Notes: generated by a model not told the origin, from the letters alone. A DNA stretch of 64,000 nt from Pseudoalteromonas sp. DL-6 (GCF_004328665.1 NZ_CP019770.1:992001-1056000), one strand, 5' to 3'. Numbered from the stretch's first letter, positions 1 to 9,599 are shown. Made by a program: numbers and translations.

Positions 1-55
1 TGTTTTTCTTAGCTGGAAGAGATTGTATTTTTTGGTCCATGCTGATTCTTATTAG

Positions 56-688
56 TTAGAGTAATAAATTGATAGCCAAGGCAATAAATACAATGCCTGT
101 GAACCTATCTATCCAAAGTTGGCTATTAGGGTGACTTTTAAAAAACTGGGCTATTTTATCGCCGAAATAAATATACGTGCAGTCGATAGGAAAAGCAAAG
201 ATTGGATACAGTAGCCCAAAAAACGCCAGCTGAAAGGTCGCCGAGGATAAGCTAGGGTCAACAAATTGTGGGATAAAAGCAATAAAAAACAAAGCGACTT
301 TTGGGTTAAGTACTTCAGTCATCATAGCTTGAAACATCACGTTTTTGTTTTTACTGGTGGTAACATGAGGCTTATCGTCTTGCTCGCAAATGGGGGGCTT
401 GAAGGTGCCTTTAAGCATCATAAACCCTAAGTAACATAAATAGGCTGCTCCTGCATATTGCACGCTGGCGTAAGCCGTTTCAGAGGCCTTTAATATAGCG
501 CTTAAACCGACAACCGCAAAAAATGTATGTACTACGCCACCTAACGCAAAGCCAAAAGCACTCTGCATACCTGCTTTTCGCCCATTTGCAAAAGTTTGCG
601 CCATTAAAAACGCGTTTGATGGCCCAGGCGCAACGGCCATTAAAAAGCTAGCGAGTAAAAATGAGAGCAAAAAGTCGGGGTTGATCAT
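56..688 (-). CDS. LysE/RhtB family amino acid exporter
   Basis: Inner membrane exporter of the LysE/RhtB family, which pumps amino acids or related small metabolites out of the cell; the substrate cannot be read from the sequence. The protein is about 210 residues of mostly hydrophobic segments, the usual size, and carries the family signature near the N terminus (AVAPGPSNAFLMAQ). The frame is open 22 codons further upstream, but the hydrophobic core starts at MINPDFLLSFL, so the ATG at 688 is preferred. It lies alone, in the same direction as the protease gene upstream. Confidence 0.85.
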   Translation of the reverse strand: MINPDFLLSFLLASFLMAVAPGPSNAFLMAQTFANGRKAGMQSAFGFALGGVVHTFFAVVGLSAILKASETAYASVQYAGAAYLCYLGFMMLKGTFKPPICEQDDKPHVTTSKNKNVMFQAMMTEVLNPKVALFFIAFIPQFVDPSLSSATFQLAFFGLLYPIFAFPIDCTYIYFGDKIAQFFKSHPNSQLWIDRFTGIVFIALAINLLL

Positions 689-833
689 TAAATAGTACGA
701 AAAAGAAGTGGTAAGTGATTTTATCAAGCAATGAGGAAAATAAAAAGCGGGCATATTGCCCGCTAAGTTGAGGATACTAAGTTCTTTTAAAACTAGTCGT
801 TATGCTTTTAAACATAATGAAGTGCTAAATTTA

Positions 834-2675
834 TTAAAAACTAACGGTGATATTATTTGAACACACCGTAGTGCTCAGCGCTTCACACACTTGATATGTA
901 TAGGTGCCGCCACCCTTAGTATTAATGCTGTCGGTGTAGGCATTAGTATTTGCAGTGGTAATGACTTTGTTACCATTGCGGTAGATATCAACTTGGCTTG
1001 TTGCCGCGCCATTCCAACTTAAATCAACAAATTTAGTGCCTTTTGATTTGTAACCTGAAGCGCTAAGAGAGATAGCATCTACGCCTGGCTCTGGATCAAC
1101 ACCACCAGTATCGCCACCCGCACAGCCGTTTGCTGTAAGGTAAGCATCAGCGTCAGCCGCTTTTACAATACCGTAGCCAAAGTAATCATCACGACCAGCA
1201 GCCCCTTGATCTTGCGCAGTTGCCTTTAACGCATCGCGAATTTCTGTGCCTGTACAGTCACTATGATTAGACCATACTAGCGCAGCAATACCTGAAACCG
1301 CAGGAGTTGCCATTGACGTTCCACTCATAAAGCCATAATCAGTTGCGCCAATATTAATTGTCACGTTTGTACTAGCGACTAATGCACTACGATCTTCAAA
1401 TGCAGCGCCTACAGCGGGAATTGTAGTATCGTTGGTATCACCTAGTGTTGCGTATAACATGCCAGCTTCATTGTTGATAATAACCGCACCTACACCGCCT
1501 GAGTTTTCACAGTTAGCGACTTTGTCATAAAATGAAATAACGCCGCGGTCAATCATACATACTTTACCAGCCGCCGCTGGATCAACTGTTTCGCCAGTTC
1601 CCATAAAGTAGGTACTCGCAGTGATTTGACCTGCATTTTCCATTGCTGATGAATTATATGCTGTGCCATCAGCCGACATACTCGCTGCTGTTGCCATGCC
1701 CGCAGGGTAGGTCGATAGAGTATCAACACCACCAGCAGTTACTTCAACACAAATTGTTTCATCATTAGTTGCGCGTTTACCACGGCCAGATGAACAGCTT
1801 GGGAATTGTGAAAAGTCAGCAATTTGATTATCGGCATCATTAGCGCCGACCATCATCACCGATGAGTAGCCCGCAGGATAAGAACGTACGTTATTACCAT
1901 CGTTACCCGCTGCAGCAACTACAAGGCCGCCAGCATTAGTAAAGTTAGCAAACGCATTTGACTCTGTACTGTTTGAGCCACCGCCCCCTAAGCTCATGCT
2001 AATAATATTTGCACCTGCTTGAGAACATAAATCAGCCGCTTGAGCTAAATCAGATGAGTAACCCCAACCCGCTTCGTTAAATACTTTAATAATGTGCATT
2101 GCCACACCCGGTGCCATACCCACAACACCGAGGTTATTATCTGCAGCACCAATCGTACCGGCGACATGCGTCCCGTGTGGACCGCCATTATCAAACCAAT
2201 TTCCAGTACCGCTGTCGTTATCGCCAGTAATGTTACCCCAAACAAAATCAGGGTTTGAGCTATCTAAGCCTGAATCGATAACACATACTTTCATGCCTGC
2301 ATTGGCATCAAAAGTAACTTGATCAACCTGTGATTGATAAACCGCATATGGCGTAATTTGTTGCTGCATGGCATCACCTACATCATCGTTAAATAATGAC
2401 ATAGGAACGCGCTTATGATCTTCTTCAATGAGTTTAATATGCGGGTTGTTAAGCAGGCCTTTTAAGCTACTTAAATCTTGTCCAGTAAACTTGGCTGCAA
2501 TGAATCCATTGCCATCTACTTTAATGTCACCACCTAGTTTTTTAGTCAGCGCTTTAACAACACCTTTTTTATTATTATCAACTTGGATGATGAAGCGATC
2601 ATTGGCAGCATGGGCTGTACCGGCTGCACAAATACCAGAGAGAACTAATGCTAAGGCGAGTTTATTCTTTTTCAT
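834..2675 (-). CDS. secreted S8 (subtilisin-like) serine protease
   Basis: Secreted subtilisin-type endopeptidase of 613 residues. Visible parts in order: signal peptide (about 1-23, ending AHA), an I9-type propeptide/inhibitor domain (about 27-90), the S8 catalytic domain with Asp134 (VIDSGLD), His167 (HGTHVAG), the oxyanion Asn258 (AAGNDG) and Ser454 (SGTSMATP), a PA-like domain inserted between the oxyanion Asn and Ser (about 340-440), and a C-terminal fibronectin-III-like domain (about 535-613) that may bind substrate or be trimmed during maturation. All catalytic residues are present. It stands alone with its own upstream region; its likely role is degrading extracellular protein for nutrition, an inference from the family in marine bacteria. 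Confidence 0.93.
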   Translation of the reverse strand: MKKNKLALALVLSGICAAGTAHAANDRFIIQVDNNKKGVVKALTKKLGGDIKVDGNGFIAAKFTGQDLSSLKGLLNNPHIKLIEEDHKRVPMSLFNDDVGDAMQQQITPYAVYQSQVDQVTFDANAGMKVCVIDSGLDSSNPDFVWGNITGDNDSGTGNWFDNGGPHGTHVAGTIGAADNNLGVVGMAPGVAMHIIKVFNEAGWGYSSDLAQAADLCSQAGANIISMSLGGGGSNSTESNAFANFTNAGGLVVAAAGNDGNNVRSYPAGYSSVMMVGANDADNQIADFSQFPSCSSGRGKRATNDETICVEVTAGGVDTLSTYPAGMATAASMSADGTAYNSSAMENAGQITASTYFMGTGETVDPAAAGKVCMIDRGVISFYDKVANCENSGGVGAVIINNEAGMLYATLGDTNDTTIPAVGAAFEDRSALVASTNVTINIGATDYGFMSGTSMATPAVSGIAALVWSNHSDCTGTEIRDALKATAQDQGAAGRDDYFGYGIVKAADADAYLTANGCAGGDTGGVDPEPGVDAISLSASGYKSKGTKFVDLSWNGAATSQVDIYRNGNKVITTANTNAYTDSINTKGGGTYTYQVCEALSTTVCSNNITVSF

Positions 2676-2840
2676 ATTATATTATCCTAGAATTAATTGG
2701 TTAACTAATTGTTAACTTTAGCAGACAGTAAAATAATATAAAGCAGAAAACAAGCTATTTTATCTACAAAAACAAAACTATTTAACTTTAAAGTAGCCAG
2801 TATTAAACAAAAAATATACATTTGTATTTGAATTAGGGGC

Positions 2841-2868
2841 GGCTAATCAGGTAAAACCTGAATTAGCC
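2841..2868 (-). terminator. hairpin downstream of the Bcr/CflA gene
   Basis: Strong stem GGCTAATCAGGT paired with ACCTGAATTAGCC (one bulged A) around a three-base loop, 33 bases past the stop codon of the exporter gene. It has no real U run on either strand, so it may be a 3'-end stabilising hairpin rather than an intrinsic terminator. Confidence 0.45.
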
Positions 2869-2901
2869 AAAATTGAAGAGTAATAGAAAACGCTTTAGCG
2901 G

Positions 2902-4077
2902 CTAAGCATATTTAGTATAACGAAATAGTAAGTAAGAAAAGGGAATTAATAATAAAAAGTGTGTGCCTATAAGCTCGGGTGTAGATAAGTTTAAATATTG
3001 AGTAATAAACACCAATAAACTTGCACCACTCATTTGCATCGCTCCCAAAAGGGCTGAGGCGGTGCCAGCTTGTTTAGGGAACAAACTTAAAGCTCGTCCA
3101 GCGGCAGAGCCAAGTGTTAAAGCAAAACCAAAGGCAGCAATAAACATAGGGATCATTAATGCTAATGGGGTTTTATATTGGCTTAACAACAGCATAAGTA
3201 AGCCTGCACTCACTAACAGCAAAAGGCCTACTTTTAAAGCCATTTTTGGTTGGCGTTTAATATAAATAGGCATAATAAAACTAGCAAGAATACTAAGCAC
3301 TGCATTGAGCGAGAACCAAAAGGTAAAGTCGGCTACGCTGCCACCTAATTCAGTAATGAGCCAACCTGGAGCCAGTGTTACAAACACTAATATAGCCGAC
3401 ATAGTCACCATACATAACAAGCTATTAAATAAAAATAACGGAGTTGAAATAATAGGGATAAAGCGTCTTAAATCTAATATATGCCCCTGATAATGACTGT
3501 CTGCTGGGCGTGTTTCTCTGAACAAGAATAAGGTGACAATAAACCCCAATAATGCAAAGCCAGTTAAAAATAGAAAGTTCATTTGCCAACCAAACTGCAC
3601 GGTTAACCACGCACCTAAAATGGGTGCTAACGCTGGAATAAAGCACACGATCCCGTTTAGGTAGGTAATTATTTGGCCACTGCGTTCACTACCAAACTTA
3701 TCTCTTACTATTGCAAAAGCAACAACAAAGGTGGCGCATGCGCCTAACCCTTGAATTGCACGAGCAAACATCAGTATTAAAAAGCTAGGAGCATAGTATG
3801 CACCTAATGCCGCCAGTCCATATAAAGTTACACCGGTTAAGGCTACCGGCTTACGTCCAAAACGATCAGCAAGAGGACCTGCAATTAATTGTCCCAAACC
3901 AACAGTAAGCATAAAAATAGCCACTGTTTGCTGTACTTGTTTTTCGCTCACTGAAAATTGTTCTGCAATAGTGGGAAAAGCAGGTAAATAAATATCAATG
4001 CCCATAGGACAAAAAATGACGAGTAACGCTAAGATCAGTAATAAAATTAAGTTTGGTTTAGCGGGCTGTGTTTGCAT
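2902..4077 (-). CDS. Bcr/CflA family drug efflux MFS transporter
   Basis: Twelve-segment major facilitator proton antiporter of the Bcr/CflA group (DHA1 family), which exports drugs such as bicyclomycin or chloramphenicol; the substrate here is unknown. It has the group's N-terminal pattern (CPMGIDIYLPAFPTIAEQF) and the MFS loop 2-3 motif (GPLADRFGRKPV). About 391 residues. The start at 4077 is chosen because a strong ribosome binding site (AAGGAGA) lies just before that ATG; the in-frame ATG at 4098 precedes the site. Confidence 0.9.
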   Translation of the reverse strand: MQTQPAKPNLILLLILALLVIFCPMGIDIYLPAFPTIAEQFSVSEKQVQQTVAIFMLTVGLGQLIAGPLADRFGRKPVALTGVTLYGLAALGAYYAPSFLILMFARAIQGLGACATFVVAFAIVRDKFGSERSGQIITYLNGIVCFIPALAPILGAWLTVQFGWQMNFLFLTGFALLGFIVTLFLFRETRPADSHYQGHILDLRRFIPIISTPLFLFNSLLCMVTMSAILVFVTLAPGWLITELGGSVADFTFWFSLNAVLSILASFIMPIYIKRQPKMALKVGLLLLVSAGLLMLLLSQYKTPLALMIPMFIAAFGFALTLGSAAGRALSLFPKQAGTASALLGAMQMSGASLLVFITQYLNLSTPELIGTHFLLLIPFSYLLFRYTKYA

Positions 4078-4261
4078 CAGGTCTCCTTTTGCCGGCATTT
4101 TAAGTGGTGACTGATGAAAAAGAAAGGGCTTATGGCCGATGCATCAGCCAAGTTACTTACTTTTTTCTTTATTATGATTATTTTTGTTGAAGTATCACAC
4201 TTCTTTAAACTGATCCGATGTGTTAATTTGCTTTTTAAGCAAAGACAATGGAAAAACAATA

Positions 4262-4735
4262 ATGAGTAATGAGTCTGCACTAATAAAAACATGGCATAAA
4301 TTTAAAAAGCTGCCGTTTGGTAATTGGCTGTTTAGTAAAGCCGTATGTTTTAAAGCGCCTTACTTTGGCTCTATGAAACCGACGATTTTAGATTTAAAAG
4401 CAGGGCACTGTAGTGCTGTGGTTAAAAATACTCGCCGTGTGCACAATCACATTGGCACTATCCATGCGATTGCACAATGTAATTTAGCTGAGCTGTGCGC
4501 GGGGGTAATGGTTGATGCAACGGTACCTTATAAAACCCACCGTTGGATCCCTAAGGGAATGACAGTACAGTACTTGGCTAAGGTCGACACTGATGTTACT
4601 GCTATCGCTGAGATTGACCTGCCTCATCAGTGGGTTGATAAAGAAGATTTAGTCGTACCGGTAAAGCTTTACAATACGCGTAACGAACTGGTGTTTACCG
4701 CAGACATAACCATGTATATAACGCAGAAAAAGTAA
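4262..4735 (+). CDS. DUF4442-type hotdog-fold protein (possible thioesterase)
   Basis: A 157-residue protein resembling the DUF4442 hotdog-fold family, related to acyl-CoA thioesterases of the PaaI/YiiD type. Seen in the sequence: a central NHIGTIHAIAQCNLAEL segment, which in this family sits at the acyl-binding helix, followed by alternating beta strands. The ATG at 4262 is preferred over one 14 codons earlier because the conserved part begins close to it. It is transcribed divergently from the exporter and convergently with the bactofilin gene. The substrate is unknown. Confidence 0.7.
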   Translation: MSNESALIKTWHKFKKLPFGNWLFSKAVCFKAPYFGSMKPTILDLKAGHCSAVVKNTRRVHNHIGTIHAIAQCNLAELCAGVMVDATVPYKTHRWIPKGMTVQYLAKVDTDVTAIAEIDLPHQWVDKEDLVVPVKLYNTRNELVFTADITMYITQKK

Positions 4736-4772
4736 GCGTATAAGCCGCCCAAGGGATTTTAAAGAGGTGATT

Positions 4773-4804
4773 AATGGTTTAGCCAACAGGCAGGCTAAAC
4801 CATT
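4773..4804. terminator. bidirectional terminator between DUF4442 gene and bactofilin
   Basis: Perfect 12-bp inverted repeat AATGGTTTAGCC / GGCTAAACCATT with an eight-base loop, placed between two convergent genes. U runs are weak on both sides. Confidence 0.6.
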
Positions 4805-4817
4805 TAAACTAATACAA

Positions 4818-5300
4818 CTAGCTTTTGGCTGCAGGTTGCTTGTTTACAAACGAAAGCCCGCTGTCTTCATTATCAACAATGGCTTTTACGTCGTGAGCTG
4901 GTTTTGGCTTATCTTTAGCATGCTCAATCACTTCTTTTTCAAAGCGCTGCTTTAAACTGCCTTCAATAATAGCACCTGCTTCTATGCTCAGGGTGTCATG
5001 AAATATATCGCCAAGTACATGAGCATTATTTTCGATCTTTACTTCACTTGCATTTAAAGAGCCGATGATTTTACCCTTAACAACGACACTGCTTGCCTCA
5101 ACAACGCCTTCAACAACACCTGAGGTGCCAATCACTAAATGTTCGGCCTTAATGTCACCATCAATACGTCCGTCGAGTTGTACTTCACCTTGGCTTACCA
5201 AAGAGCCCGTTATACGCACATCATTAGAAATGATTGAGGGAGTGTGACTCACTCTCTTAATAGATGAGTCTGTTTTTGCTTGTTTATTTTTACCAAACAC
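4818..5300 (-). CDS. bactofilin (polymer-forming cytoskeletal protein)
   Basis: A 160-residue bactofilin: a self-assembling beta-helical cytoskeletal protein that acts at the inner face of the membrane and positions cell-wall enzymes. The core (about residues 25-115) shows the family's short repeating strands with regular glycines and valines (GSLVSQGEVQLDGRIDGDI, then GVVEGVVEASSVVVKGKIIG). The N terminus is polar and the C terminus is charged and probably disordered. The gene start overlaps the end of the M23 peptidase gene by 11 bases, so the two are translationally coupled, as bactofilins often are with M23 peptidases. Confidence 0.92.
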   Translation of the reverse strand: MFGKNKQAKTDSSIKRVSHTPSIISNDVRITGSLVSQGEVQLDGRIDGDIKAEHLVIGTSGVVEGVVEASSVVVKGKIIGSLNASEVKIENNAHVLGDIFHDTLSIEAGAIIEGSLKQRFEKEVIEHAKDKPKPAHDVKAIVDNEDSGLSFVNKQPAAKS

Positions 5301-6453
5301 GAGAAAGCGCCTTTGTTATTTTTAGTGGATTGACATGCTTGTCGTCTATTAATACTTCATAGTGTAAATGAGTACTTGTACTTCTTCCGGTACTGCCCAT
5401 TAAGCCAATGACATCGTGCTTTGTGACTAATTGACCTTTTTTAACATTAATTGTGTTTAAGTGACCAAAGCGCGTTACAACACCGTTTTTATGCTCTAAC
5501 TCTATAAAGTTACCATAACCGCCATTACGGCCAGCTCGACGAACCGTGCCATCGGCAGGGGCAAAAATTTCTGTTTTATGCCACCCAGCTAAATCAATGC
5601 CTTTATGAAAAGCGCGCCTTTTATTCATTGGGTCTTTTCTAAGTCCAAAATTACTGGAAATATAATATTTTGCAGCAGGTAAGGGCAGGGTATTAGGCAG
5701 TGCCGTTAAAAAGCTCTCTAGCTGGTTTAACAATAACAACTTATCTGCAATGACTAGAAAGTTACTAGGAATTTTACTTTCATCGAGTATATCTAGCGGG
5801 CCACCTTGCGCCGTTGTTTGCGTGCTTAACGCGAGATGTTGTGCCAGTGCATTTTCAAGACCCGTGCCTTTGAGTATTTCTATAATCGCATCATGGCGCT
5901 GATTAATCTGCGCAGCCAATAACGTGAAATTAGTATCGTACTGCTGATTTAGCATGATGTAGCGCTGCTCAAAACTGGTTAAACTGTTTTGTGCATGCTT
6001 ATTTTGTGTTTTATCTTCTTCGAGCGGCTCATGAAATTCGCTTTCGTTCTCATTAATAGGAGAAGATTCAAGCTCACCCTCTAATTTTATTACATCTTTG
6101 CTGATAGAAGCTGGGAGTGATTCAATCATACCTTGAAGTAAAGCTTGTTTTTGTTCAAGTTCAGCTAACTGTTCTTGCTGCAATGCGTAGCGTTGTTGCT
6201 GTTGCTTTACTTTTTGTTGCCATTGTACTTGCTTATCAAGCTGAGTTTGCTCGATATGAGAGATTTGGTGTGTTTGCATATAAACACGGATACTCGAAAC
6301 ACTGATCCATGCAATAGCAATGAAAATAATAGCAAGCGCAGAAACCTGTAACCAAGGCGCCAAAACAACATGCTTTACTTCACCATTTTGGCGAATGAGC
6401 AGCTGACGAGCTGGGAAATGTTTATTAAAAAAAGACTTTATAAATACAGGCAT
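5290..6453 (-). CDS. membrane-anchored M23 family metallopeptidase
   Basis: Peptidoglycan peptidase of the M23 (LytM) family, 387 residues. One membrane segment (about 36-55) is followed by a glutamine-rich coiled coil (about 65-115) and a C-terminal M23 domain (about 265-385). The zinc ligands are present: the HKGID motif (His, Asp) and the HLHYE motif. A conserved hydrophilic lead-in (YYISSNFGLRKDP) precedes the domain. With an intact active site it could cut peptide crosslinks itself. It precedes and overlaps the bactofilin gene, so a shape-control or localised wall-remodelling module is the likely context. Confidence 0.93.
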   Translation of the reverse strand: MPVFIKSFFNKHFPARQLLIRQNGEVKHVVLAPWLQVSALAIIFIAIAWISVSSIRVYMQTHQISHIEQTQLDKQVQWQQKVKQQQQRYALQQEQLAELEQKQALLQGMIESLPASISKDVIKLEGELESSPINENESEFHEPLEEDKTQNKHAQNSLTSFEQRYIMLNQQYDTNFTLLAAQINQRHDAIIEILKGTGLENALAQHLALSTQTTAQGGPLDILDESKIPSNFLVIADKLLLLNQLESFLTALPNTLPLPAAKYYISSNFGLRKDPMNKRRAFHKGIDLAGWHKTEIFAPADGTVRRAGRNGGYGNFIELEHKNGVVTRFGHLNTINVKKGQLVTKHDVIGLMGSTGRSTSTHLHYEVLIDDKHVNPLKITKALSRVW

Positions 6454-6541
6454 GTCACATAAATACTGGCTATTAACGGATTCAAGATAGCAATTTGAAC
6501 TAAAAAAGCCAGAAAAAAATTGTAACTTCGGCTTAATTAAT

Positions 6542-6574
6542 AAAAAAGGGCTGCTTATTCAACAACCCTTTTTT
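6542..6574 (-). terminator. terminator after fahA
   Basis: Stem of A6GGGCTG against CAACCCT6 with one mismatch and a nine-base loop, 23 bases past the fahA stop. The U run on the minus strand makes it a plausible rho-independent terminator. Confidence 0.65.
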
Positions 6575-6596
6575 ACTAGTTTATTGATTTTATATA

Positions 6597-7910
6597 TTAT
6601 TTTGCTGGTAGTACGGTGCTCTCTACAAAGCCAAAGCCAATACGTGCAAAGCCTTCTTTTTCACACCAGCCACGCATTATAACGTTGTCGCCATCTTCCA
6701 AGAAGCTACGCTGCTCGCCGTTGCTTAAAGTAATCTTTTCTTTACCACCACGAGAAAGCTCAAGTAATGAACCCGCTTCTTCGTGAGTAGGCCCTGATTG
6801 CGTGCCAGAGCCCAGCATGTCGCCTGGCATAAAGTTACACCCGTTTACGGTATGGTGAGTTACCATTTGCGCTACAGTCCAGTATGAGTGCTTAAAGCTA
6901 GACTTAGACACTTGAGTTGGGTTGTAGCCTTCATCACGCATTTTTTGTGTTTGAATTTTAACATCCATTTGAATATCAAATGCACCTTGATCACGGTTAG
7001 CCGTTGATTCTAAGTACTCGAGTGGCTGCGGATCATTTTCATCACGCGTCCAGCTTGTTCTGTATGGTGCAAGTGCTTCGGTGGTAACAATCCATGGAGA
7101 CACGGTTGATGCGAAATTTTTCGCTAAGAATGGACCAAGCGGTTGGTATTCCCATGCTTGTAAATCACGTGCTGACCAATCGTTGAAAACACAAAAGCCG
7201 AATACATGCTTTTCAGCATTTTCAATTGCAATAGCATCGCCCAGATCATTACCTTTACCTAGGTAAATACCTAGTTCCAGCTCATAATCAAGGCGCTTAC
7301 ATGGACCAAATGAAGGAACTTCTGCATCTGGCGCTTTAGTTTGTCCTTTAGGGCGATGAAACTGCTGACCAGACACGCCAATAGACGATGAGCGACCATG
7401 ATAACCAATCGGCACCCATTTGTAGTTTGGTAGTAATGGGTTATCGGGACGGAATAAACTTCCTACGGCAGTCGCATGATAAATTGATGTGTAAAAGTCA
7501 GTGTAATCGCCAATGCGACAAGGTAGAGCAAATTCAATTTCGCTTTGAGGTATAAGCGCTTGTGCTAGTTGCTCTTGATGAGCAGAGCCTTCACGTAATG
7601 CTTTAGACAGTGCTAAACGAAGCGCTGACCAATATTGCTCACCTAATCCCATAAACTCGTTCAAAGTCGGGTTACTTGCAGATGCAACGGCTGTTTGGGC
7701 GTCACCTGAAAAAATACCGAGTTCATTTACTTTTGCTAAATCAATAACCTGATCGCCAATGGCAACAGCACCACGAAAAGCTTCATTGCTATTTTTGCGA
7801 CGTACTTCTGCAAAAGGTAGGTTTTGAATAGGGAAGTCACATTGTGCATCATTTGCTGATGCTACCCAGCTAGTTAAATTTATATCATGGGTTTCGTTAA
7901 TTAAACTCAT
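6597..7910 (-). CDS. fahA: fumarylacetoacetase
   Basis: Last enzyme of tyrosine breakdown: hydrolyses fumarylacetoacetate to fumarate and acetoacetate in the cytoplasm. The 437-residue protein has the N-terminal SH3-like domain and the C-terminal beta-roll catalytic domain. Metal and catalytic residues seen in the family are present: DYTDFYTSIYHAT (Asp and His), LDYELELGIYLG (the two Glu ligands) and FNDWSARDLQAWEYQPLGPF (Asp ligand and following segment). It lies downstream of hppD in the same direction, but the 211-base gap contains an apparent terminator, so it may have its own promoter. Confidence 0.96.
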   Translation of the reverse strand: MSLINETHDINLTSWVASANDAQCDFPIQNLPFAEVRRKNSNEAFRGAVAIGDQVIDLAKVNELGIFSGDAQTAVASASNPTLNEFMGLGEQYWSALRLALSKALREGSAHQEQLAQALIPQSEIEFALPCRIGDYTDFYTSIYHATAVGSLFRPDNPLLPNYKWVPIGYHGRSSSIGVSGQQFHRPKGQTKAPDAEVPSFGPCKRLDYELELGIYLGKGNDLGDAIAIENAEKHVFGFCVFNDWSARDLQAWEYQPLGPFLAKNFASTVSPWIVTTEALAPYRTSWTRDENDPQPLEYLESTANRDQGAFDIQMDVKIQTQKMRDEGYNPTQVSKSSFKHSYWTVAQMVTHHTVNGCNFMPGDMLGSGTQSGPTHEEAGSLLELSRGGKEKITLSNGEQRSFLEDGDNVIMRGWCEKEGFARIGFGFVESTVLPAK

Positions 7911-8077
7911 TGCATTTCCTTTGGTTTAGTTGGTCGCGCTTATCAGTATAAATATCAATTTATTAAATAAGAATATAGCACCCGTTAATTTCATCTATTA
8001 CCTAGCTATATGGTGATGAAAAGCGCGATTTAAACACACAGAGAGATAGTTTTACCTCTCAATTACGATTAAACGAC

Positions 8078-8104
8078 AAAAAGCAGCGAAATACGCTGCT
8101 TTTT
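8078..8104. terminator. terminator after hppD
   Basis: Perfect 11-bp stem AAAAAGCAGCG / CGCTGCTTTTT with a five-base loop, just past the hppD stop. It would separate hppD transcription from fahA. Confidence 0.85.
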
Positions 8105-8121
8105 AAAGTTACTTTATTTGC

Positions 8122-9168
8122 TTATAAAACGCCGCGGCGCTCTTGATCACGTTCAATTGATTCAAACAGTGCTTGGAAGTTACCCTCACCAAAGCCGCCA
8201 TCATCAACACGTTGGATCATTTCAATGAAGATAGGGCCAAATAAGTTTTTAGAGAAAATTTGCAGTAAGTAGCAATCTTCGCTTTGGCTATCAACCAGAA
8301 TTTGATGCTCACGGATTTTTTCTTTGTCTTCTTTAACCCATGGCACACGGTCAAAAATAGTATCGTAGTACTCTGGAATAATATCTAAAGTAGCGATAGT
8401 TGATTTATCTAGCTTATCTAGTGAGCTAACTAAGTCGTCAGTTAAAAACGCCAAATGTTGCACACCTGGGCCATTGTATTCACCTAGGTATTCATCAATT
8501 TGGTTATTATCGTTACCTTTACCTTCATTGATTGGAATAGAGAAGGTGCCACATGGTGATTTTAATGCATATGAAAGCAGGGCTGTTTTTTGGCCTTTAA
8601 TATCAAAGTAACGTACTTCGGTAAAACCAAACACGTCTTTGTAAAAGTTAGCCCATGTTTCCATAGTACCTTTATATACGTTGTTGGTTAAGTGATCGAT
8701 ACGTAAGAAGCCTTTACTCTCTACTTTGTTTGGCTCGCTCAGATCTTCGAAATCATTATCGTAAATAGAGCCTTTATCTCCAAATTGTTCAATAAAGTAA
8801 ATTAAGCTATCGCCAATGCCGTAAATAGCAGGGTATGGTAAGTCTTTATTAGCTGCATCAGTGGCAGGCTTAGCGCCACGCTTAACCGCTGCTTCAAACG
8901 CTGCTTGAGCGTTATCTACACGCCAGCCCATAGAACAAATTGCTGGGCCATGGTTTTTAGCAAACTCAGCTGAAAAGCCGTCGCGTTCATTATTTAGTAA
9001 AAAATGAATATCGTTTTGGTTGTAATAAACAATGTCTTTACCTTTGAATTTTTTTAATTTTGAAAAACCAAAATCGGTAAACACTTTGTCCATGTAATCG
9101 GCATCGGGTGTTGCGTATTCAGTAAACTCAATACCAACCAAACCTAAAGGATTATTTACTTCACTCAT
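8122..9168 (-). CDS. hppD: 4-hydroxyphenylpyruvate dioxygenase
   Basis: Non-haem iron dioxygenase that converts 4-hydroxyphenylpyruvate to homogentisate, the second step of tyrosine catabolism. The 348-residue protein has two glyoxalase/VOC-fold halves. The Fe(II) ligands are visible in the C-terminal half: His in RIDHLTNNV, His in GVQHLAFLTDD and Glu in FIEMIQR, and the family-conserved C-terminal helix (GGFGEGNFQALFESIERDQ) is intact. Its product needs homogentisate dioxygenase, which is not in this locus. The gene is preceded by about 500 bases of non-coding DNA. Confidence 0.97.
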   Translation of the reverse strand: MSEVNNPLGLVGIEFTEYATPDADYMDKVFTDFGFSKLKKFKGKDIVYYNQNDIHFLLNNERDGFSAEFAKNHGPAICSMGWRVDNAQAAFEAAVKRGAKPATDAANKDLPYPAIYGIGDSLIYFIEQFGDKGSIYDNDFEDLSEPNKVESKGFLRIDHLTNNVYKGTMETWANFYKDVFGFTEVRYFDIKGQKTALLSYALKSPCGTFSIPINEGKGNDNNQIDEYLGEYNGPGVQHLAFLTDDLVSSLDKLDKSTIATLDIIPEYYDTIFDRVPWVKEDKEKIREHQILVDSQSEDCYLLQIFSKNLFGPIFIEMIQRVDDGGFGEGNFQALFESIERDQERRGVL

Positions 9169-9599
9169 TATAATTACTCCCGCAATTAAGCACTGCGATT
9201 ATTAGTTATCGTATTGCCTGCATGATTAACCAGATTACTGCTTTGGGGAAGAGGGTGTTGTTATTTAGTAAATAGCGCGTGTGTAAATTTTACGGGACGG
9301 TTAGCAAGGTATGATATTTATTTACATACGTGCCGAGGTAAGTAAAAATTAACCAGCTCGGATAATGTACGTATTTTTCATTTATGTTATTGAATTTATT
9401 GTTTTTAAATTTAATTACCCATCTGTTTTTTTAGTTTTTTCATACTAAAAAAAGAGTGGTTTTTGTATTTTATTGTTTACACTCAACCTGAGCGTAGCTG
9501 CTCACAACATTAACAAAGCAATAGATACTGAGGATTTGATTCACTAACTTCATTTACTGTGTAGTATTACATTGTAACAATTAGGTTAGTTAGCCATAA
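9169..9599. other. non-coding region upstream of hppD
   Basis: About 430 AT-rich bases between the hppD start and the terminator of the POT transporter gene. It must hold the hppD promoter. I see a short palindrome (GTAAATTTTAC, near 9290) and a weak CCGAG/CTCGG hairpin (about 9330-9360), but no clear TyrR box and no open frame worth calling. Confidence 0.4.

Noticed and set aside
1..55. Possible gene end at the left edge
   Set aside because: Only 55 bases are visible and neither strand shows a recognisable product.
2428..2715. 95-codon frame opposite the protease start
   Set aside because: Antisense to the propeptide region of the S8 protease; no coding character of its own.
9285..9305. 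TGTAAA half-site upstream of hppD as a TyrR box
   Set aside because: The second half does not follow at the required six-base spacing, so it was not called.
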